Part shown: piece by piece, positions 5,272 through 8,156 of the stretch
Position numbering within the stretch: position 1 is the stretch's first letter
How the letters are laid out: every line of letters begins with the position of its first letter
Assembly: GCA_030603505.1 (NCBI GenBank)
Contig: JAUVXQ010000046.1
Span: 1-8,156, forward strand
Length of the DNA: 8,156 nucleotides
Direction of reading: 5' to 3'
From: Candidatus Heimdallarchaeota archaeon
GTDB lineage: Archaea > Asgardarchaeota > Heimdallarchaeia > Heimdallarchaeales > Heimdallarchaeaceae
Program-made: the position numbers and the translations under genes
Notes under the pieces: generated by a model
The model's input: only the letters and a program-made list of their open reading frames with translations
Database searches by the model: none
Told to the model about the DNA's origin: nothing

Positions 5272-6212
5272 GTTTAGTAGATAATCGCAAGAAATTCACT
5301 TTTGGAAGAAAACTCCTTTCTCTATTAGAGGGATATTATAGCACGTACTTATGGGCTAGAGATCATGTTGCTCCTCAAGAGGGTTCATCCATAATCGATG
5401 CGTTAAAAGTTGCTGGATATGTGAAAACTATTTCAGCTATTATTGATAATATGAGATCTTCTCCAAGAAGGACAAAAGTGAGAAAGGCATGTAGATCTTT
5501 TGAATTGAAAGGAAGTGACACAGGAATTCTTTTTACTCATGGGTTTGGAGCAAATCCTGAAATTTTTCGAGATCTTGCTGAATATTTAAACAAAGAAACA
5601 GGATTTACATGCCGAGTACTAAGGTTGGAAGGTCACGGTACTAGTGTTCAAGATATGGAACGCACTACCTTTTTGGATTGGTATAAATCCGTTGAACTTC
5701 ACTACAAAGAGCTTTCAAGTAAGACTAAAGAAATAATTCTACTTGGTCATTCCATGGGTAGTACACTCTCCTTACTCTTCTCTGTATACAACCCCTGTAA
5801 AGCGGTAATAACAATCTCTCCACCATTAGATTTGCCTAGACCAGATGCTAAATTTCTTCCACTAATTACTTGGATCAAAAGATATTGGCCTACAAAAGAA
5901 TCTGAGGCAGTGAAATATAGGAAACGTGGTCATTATATTTATCCAAAAAGACCCTTAAAATGCGTTACAAGTATGTTTGATTTGATGAGTGTTACTAGAA
6001 AAAGATTACATAAAGTAACTGCACCTCTTTACACTTCAGTAGGCTTAAAAGACCCAAGAGTACCATCAAATAATATAGAACTCTTACTTTCATCTGTAAG
6101 TAGTTCCATTAAAAGAGCTGATTATTTTTCACAATCAACTCATTCGATTCATCTTGGGCCTGAAAAGGATGAAATTAAGGGGAATATATTGAAATTTATT
6201 AGAGAATTATGA
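5268..6212 (+). CDS. Alpha/beta hydrolase (carboxylesterase / monoacylglycerol lipase-like)
   Basis: A 314-residue serine hydrolase. The oxyanion strand and loop are GILFTHGFGANP (about 86-97). The nucleophile elbow is GHSMG with Ser162, the acid lies in GLKDPRVP (Asp262), and the base is in STHSIHL (His292), giving a complete triad. The layout matches small carboxylesterases and monoacylglycerol lipases that cut short-chain or glyceride esters; the real substrate is unknown. About 85 residues precede the core, longer than usual, with amphipathic helical stretches (LLSLLEGYYSTYLWARD) that could touch the membrane or a partner. The reading frame is open upstream, but ATG at 5268 is the sensible start. 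It overlaps the previous stop as ATGA, has GGAG four bases upstream, and any earlier start would run over the membrane-protein gene. It converges on a second hydrolase with one base between stop codons. Confidence 0.88.
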   Translation: MSLVDNRKKFTFGRKLLSLLEGYYSTYLWARDHVAPQEGSSIIDALKVAGYVKTISAIIDNMRSSPRRTKVRKACRSFELKGSDTGILFTHGFGANPEIFRDLAEYLNKETGFTCRVLRLEGHGTSVQDMERTTFLDWYKSVELHYKELSSKTKEIILLGHSMGSTLSLLFSVYNPCKAVITISPPLDLPRPDAKFLPLITWIKRYWPTKESEAVKYRKRGHYIYPKRPLKCVTSMFDLMSVTRKRLHKVTAPLYTSVGLKDPRVPSNNIELLLSSVSSSIKRADYFSQSTHSIHLGPEKDEIKGNILKFIREL

Positions 6213-6213
6213 T

Positions 6214-6966
6214 TTAATTTTGTAATCTGAAAGTGTTTCTTTTTCTTCGTTCTTCTAACCACTTTTCAATAGTTTCAAGAGCTTGATATCTACCAGCATC
6301 TACTAGGATGCTATGTTTACCTTTATTCACACTAACAATTGTTTTATCCCTTGAACCAACAATCTGGTATATATTTTTAATTTGTTTTGAAGGTACAGTG
6401 GGGTCGTTCTTACTATAAATTAGGAGAAGAGGATGTTCTATTGATGATAAATTTTTTCTCAAGTTTTTCATCAATTTAGCAAATTCAATTGCACTTTCTG
6501 TTGGGAATTTAGGATAATGTTTTAACCTATTTAAGGCTTCAATATCATCTAACTTTGGTTCATCCATATTATGCCATTTCATGAGATGTTTAACAAAGGG
6601 GAACAACTCTAGCATTTTCATTTTGGAGTTAAAAGATTTATATGGTGTTGCTAGAGCAATAAGCCCATCAATATCAGGATTTGTTGAGCCTAAATAAAGT
6701 GTGAGAGTTCCACCTAATGATGTCCCAATAATATAAACTTTCTTACATTTTTCCTTGAGATTATCTAGACAATTTTGACAATAATCAATCCAGTCAGTCC
6801 ACTTAACACCAATCATATCCAGTGGAGAAGTATTATGTCCAGGAAGATCAAGAGCATCTACAACATAGCCTTTTTCTTTCAATGAATCAACTAGTATCTG
6901 AAAAGAGTATTTTGTACTAGCAAAACCATGAATTAGCAGAAAACCAATTAATGCGCTTTTTGACAT
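6214..6966 (-). CDS. Alpha/beta hydrolase (second, divergent family member)
   Basis: A 250-residue serine hydrolase close to the minimal fold. The oxyanion loop is IGFLLIHGFAST (about 7-18), the nucleophile elbow is GTSLGG (Ser83), the acid is in YSKNDPTVP (Asp188) and the base in GKHSILVD (His218). The triad is complete. A lid region spans about 110-175, and LDLPGHNTSP (39-48) is the usual loop after strand 4. It resembles bacterial Est30-type carboxylesterases and thermostable monoacylglycerol lipases. It lacks the long N-terminal extension of the convergent hydrolase and has GTSLG rather than GHSMG, so the two are old relatives, not a recent duplication. AAGGTG seven bases before the ATG at 6966 fixes the start. 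A perfect 21-bp palindrome lies upstream, so regulated expression is likely. The last residues (EERRKRNTFRLQN) are basic. Confidence 0.88.
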   Translation of the reverse strand: MSKSALIGFLLIHGFASTKYSFQILVDSLKEKGYVVDALDLPGHNTSPLDMIGVKWTDWIDYCQNCLDNLKEKCKKVYIIGTSLGGTLTLYLGSTNPDIDGLIALATPYKSFNSKMKMLELFPFVKHLMKWHNMDEPKLDDIEALNRLKHYPKFPTESAIEFAKLMKNLRKNLSSIEHPLLLIYSKNDPTVPSKQIKNIYQIVGSRDKTIVSVNKGKHSILVDAGRYQALETIEKWLEERRKRNTFRLQN

Positions 6967-6973
6967 TGATTAA

Positions 6974-6979
6974 CACCTT
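6974..6979 (-). promoter_or_regulatory. Shine-Dalgarno site of the second hydrolase gene
   Basis: On the minus strand this reads AAGGTG, seven bases before the ATG. It indicates a leadered transcript and so argues that TATAAAAT at 6980-6987, only about 18 bases from the ATG, is not the TATA box. Confidence 0.65.
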
Positions 6980-6988
6980 ATTTTATAC

Positions 6989-7009
6989 TAATAGAACCCG
7001 GTTCTATTA
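6989..7009. promoter_or_regulatory. Perfect 21-bp palindrome between hydrolase and upp, probable operator
   Basis: TAATAGAACC (6989-6998) and GGTTCTATTA (7000-7009) are perfect inverted copies around a single C. Ten perfect base pairs are far more than this AT-rich DNA gives by chance at a promoter. The site lies 23 to 43 bases upstream of the hydrolase ATG and just upstream of the upp promoter box. The size fits a dimeric repressor of the TetR, MarR or winged-helix kind; no obvious dedicated regulator lies next to it. A hairpin in the hydrolase leader is the alternative. Confidence 0.7.
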
Positions 7010-7030
7010 CATGAAAAAAAGCAGATTTCT

Positions 7031-7038
7031 TAAATATT
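7031..7038 (+). promoter_or_regulatory. TATA box for upp
   Basis: TAAATATT is centred about 26 bases upstream of the ATG at 7060, matching a leaderless archaeal promoter. The box is nearly symmetric, so it might also serve the divergent hydrolase gene, placing that transcript's start near 7008, at the edge of the palindrome. Confidence 0.5.
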
Positions 7039-7059
7039 ACCAGAGAAATTGTGTGTTGT

Positions 7060-7698
7060 ATGTTAATTAATATTGGTGGTATGAGTGTCTTAGTTTCTGA
7101 AGTTATTGGGAAATTAAGAGACAAAAATACTGAGCCTTCCGTTTTCAGGGAAAACCTCAAACGATTAGGAACTTATCTAGCATATGAAGCATCTAAAATG
7201 ATGGAAAAATCAGTTAAGAAAGTTGAATCTCCCTTAGGGGAGGCTAAAATAGACTATCTTAAGGACAACATTTGTGTTATTGCAATATTAAGAGCAGCAC
7301 TGCCTATGTTGGAGGGAGTACTTGAACAATTTTCACGTGCATCAATTGGAATTGTTGCTGTTTCACGAGGAAAAATGCTTCAGGAGAAAGGAAGAGATTT
7401 CAGAATTGATGGAACATATGTTAATATTCCATACTTAGAGGATAAAGTTGCAGTAATTGTTGATCCTATGTTAGCTAGTGGTTCCACAATATTATATATT
7501 TTAAACATAATAAAGGAACAAAAACCAAAGAAGATAATCATTCTATGTGCTATTGCTTCTCAGTATGGAATAGAAAGAATCCAAAATAAGTTTCAGGATA
7601 GTATAATCATTGCTGGAGCGGTCGACTCAATTCTAAATGAAAAAGGATACATCGTCCCTGGTTTAGGAGATGCGGGAGATAGAGCATTTAACACCTAA
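7060..7698 (+). CDS. upp: Uracil phosphoribosyltransferase
   Basis: Joins uracil with PRPP to make UMP and pyrophosphate in pyrimidine salvage, in the cytoplasm. The 212-residue protein shows the N-terminal FRENLKRLGTYLAYEASK helix (about 29-46), the conserved ILRAALPMLEG (76-86), the PRPP loop VIVDPMLASGST (132-143), and the C-terminal uracil-binding signature GYIVPGLGDAGDRAF (196-210). All parts are intact and the length is normal. Three starts are possible: GTG at 7051, ATG at 7060 and ATG at 7081. The TATA-like box at 7031-7038 puts the transcript start at 7060, favouring a leaderless ATG there. The ATG at 7081 (beginning MSVLVSEV) has GGTGG almost touching it, too close for a good ribosome site. 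The gene is divergent from the second hydrolase, with the 21-bp palindrome between. No uracil permease is adjacent. Confidence 0.93.
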   Translation: MLINIGGMSVLVSEVIGKLRDKNTEPSVFRENLKRLGTYLAYEASKMMEKSVKKVESPLGEAKIDYLKDNICVIAILRAALPMLEGVLEQFSRASIGIVAVSRGKMLQEKGRDFRIDGTYVNIPYLEDKVAVIVDPMLASGSTILYILNIIKEQKPKKIIILCAIASQYGIERIQNKFQDSIIIAGAVDSILNEKGYIVPGLGDAGDRAFNT

Positions 7699-7793
7699 TT
7701 TAGTAAATATGTTTAATGTTTTGTATCAATTTTTGGTGTTTGGTAATAGTTAATAACGGTAGAAGCATCTTACAATTGATTGATTGATTTATA

Positions 7794-7798
7794 GAGGT
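7794..7798 (+). promoter_or_regulatory. Shine-Dalgarno site deciding a GTG start
   Basis: GAGGT lies six bases before the GTG at 7805. The nearby ATG at 7803 is out of frame with the long coding stretch, so this site supports GTG as the start. Confidence 0.6.
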
Positions 7799-7804
7799 TT
7801 TAAT

Positions 7805-8156
7805 GTGGAAAATGAGAAATTTACTGAAGCATCAGGAAAAAAAATTACGATTCCTTGGAATGATTTCTTGAGCTTTAATCTAGTTTTTCTTGCTATTTGG
7901 ATCAGTTTCTTGCTCTATACCTTTATTTGGGCTCCAAAAGGTCAGCCAGGGGACCCAACTTTTAGCAGTTTAATGAATCTCAAAGAAAGCAACCCTCTTG
8001 CATGGGCTGTATTCAACCTAATAGCTGTTTGGTCTTTACTATATGCTGCGATCCTCTTAATTGAAAACAAAGAGAGAGTTATACCTTCATGGCCTTTTAT
8101 TCTCGCTTCTTTTGCTGCAGGTATGTATGCTTTAATGCCTTACATGTCAGTAAGAG
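7805..8156 (+). CDS. Integral membrane protein, N-terminal part (3' end outside window)
   Basis: The frame is open from the GTG at 7805 to the window edge, giving 117 residues. A polar front (ENEKFTEASGKK) is followed by helices at about 24-43 (NLVFLAIWISFLLYTFIW), 67-85 (WAVFNLIAVWSLLYAAILL) and 96-114 (FILASFAAGMYALMPY). The first loop has APKGQPGDP, and a charged turn ENKERVIPSWPF precedes helix 3. The series APxxxPGDP, then AVFNL-WSLLYA-LL, then PSWPF-ASFAxGxxALMPY reminds me of a membrane protein family common in cyanobacteria and plastids. I do not know its function, and this likeness is from memory. GAGGT before GTG supports the start. A TTG at 7784 is a weaker alternative. Confidence 0.8.
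   Translation, partial: MENEKFTEASGKKITIPWNDFLSFNLVFLAIWISFLLYTFIWAPKGQPGDPTFSSLMNLKESNPLAWAVFNLIAVWSLLYAAILLIENKERVIPSWPFILASFAAGMYALMPYMSVR

Noticed and set aside
6980..6987. TATAAAAT on the minus strand as TATA box of the second hydrolase
   Set aside because: It would place the transcript start inside the coding sequence, after the ATG that has a good AAGGTG ribosome site.
6978..7160. A 60-codon open frame on the minus strand across the palindrome and the upp start
   Set aside because: It is antisense to the conserved N-terminus of upp and covers the regulatory gap; no homology or ribosome site is apparent.
7775..7789. ATTG short tandem repeat upstream of the last gene
   Set aside because: Only about three and a half 4-base units; too short to be a CRISPR or other meaningful repeat.
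1..8156. CRISPR array, tRNA, rRNA, transposase, integrase or toxin-antitoxin pair
   Set aside because: I looked on both strands and found no regularly spaced repeats, no cloverleaf-like sequence, and no coding sequence with matching motifs.

Overview
The window is AT-rich and looks archaeal. The evidence is: an archaeal-type uracil phosphoribosyltransferase; a winged-helix regulator of a kind I know from archaea; AT-rich boxes about 24 to 27 bases upstream of several start codons that lack a Shine-Dalgarno site (leaderless genes); GGTG/GAGGT-type Shine-Dalgarno sites at other genes; and bare T-tracts at gene ends in place of hairpin terminators. A low-complexity protein rich in S, P, T and E, a small zinc-ribbon membrane protein and a Rad50-like ATPase would fit an Asgard (Heimdall- or Loki-like) archaeon. 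That lineage guess is inference only.

Layout. Bases 1-420 hold the C-terminal ATPase lobe of an SMC/Rad50-like protein whose start lies outside the window. Convergent to it is a thioredoxin (446-889, minus). Divergent from the thioredoxin is a cysteine-containing winged-helix regulator (994-1398, plus). The 104-bp gap between these two carries two similar inverted repeats, a plausible shared control region. The regulator converges on a 190-residue protein of unknown function with a long disordered tail (1408-1980, minus). Divergent from that is an MFS transporter (2096-3373), followed by an APH/choline-kinase-fold phosphotransferase (3467-4516).

After a 242-bp non-coding stretch comes a translationally coupled pair: a single-CxxC, four-helix membrane protein (4759-5271) and an alpha/beta hydrolase (5268-6212). 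A second alpha/beta hydrolase (6214-6966, minus) converges on the first, leaving one base between the stop codons. It is divergent from upp (7060-7698). The gap between it and upp contains a perfect 21-bp palindrome, the clearest regulatory-looking element in the window. The window ends inside a membrane protein that starts with GTG at 7805.

How the genes may work together. Most look like ordinary single-gene or two-gene units: redox (thioredoxin with a possible redox-responsive regulator), transport and small-molecule phosphorylation, ester or lipid hydrolysis near the membrane, and pyrimidine salvage. I see no CRISPR array, tRNA, rRNA, transposase or integrase, and no convincing new multi-gene system. 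The most testable leads are the paired operators at the thioredoxin/regulator locus, the 21-bp palindrome, and the ATPase lobe lacking the usual catalytic glutamate and switch histidine.
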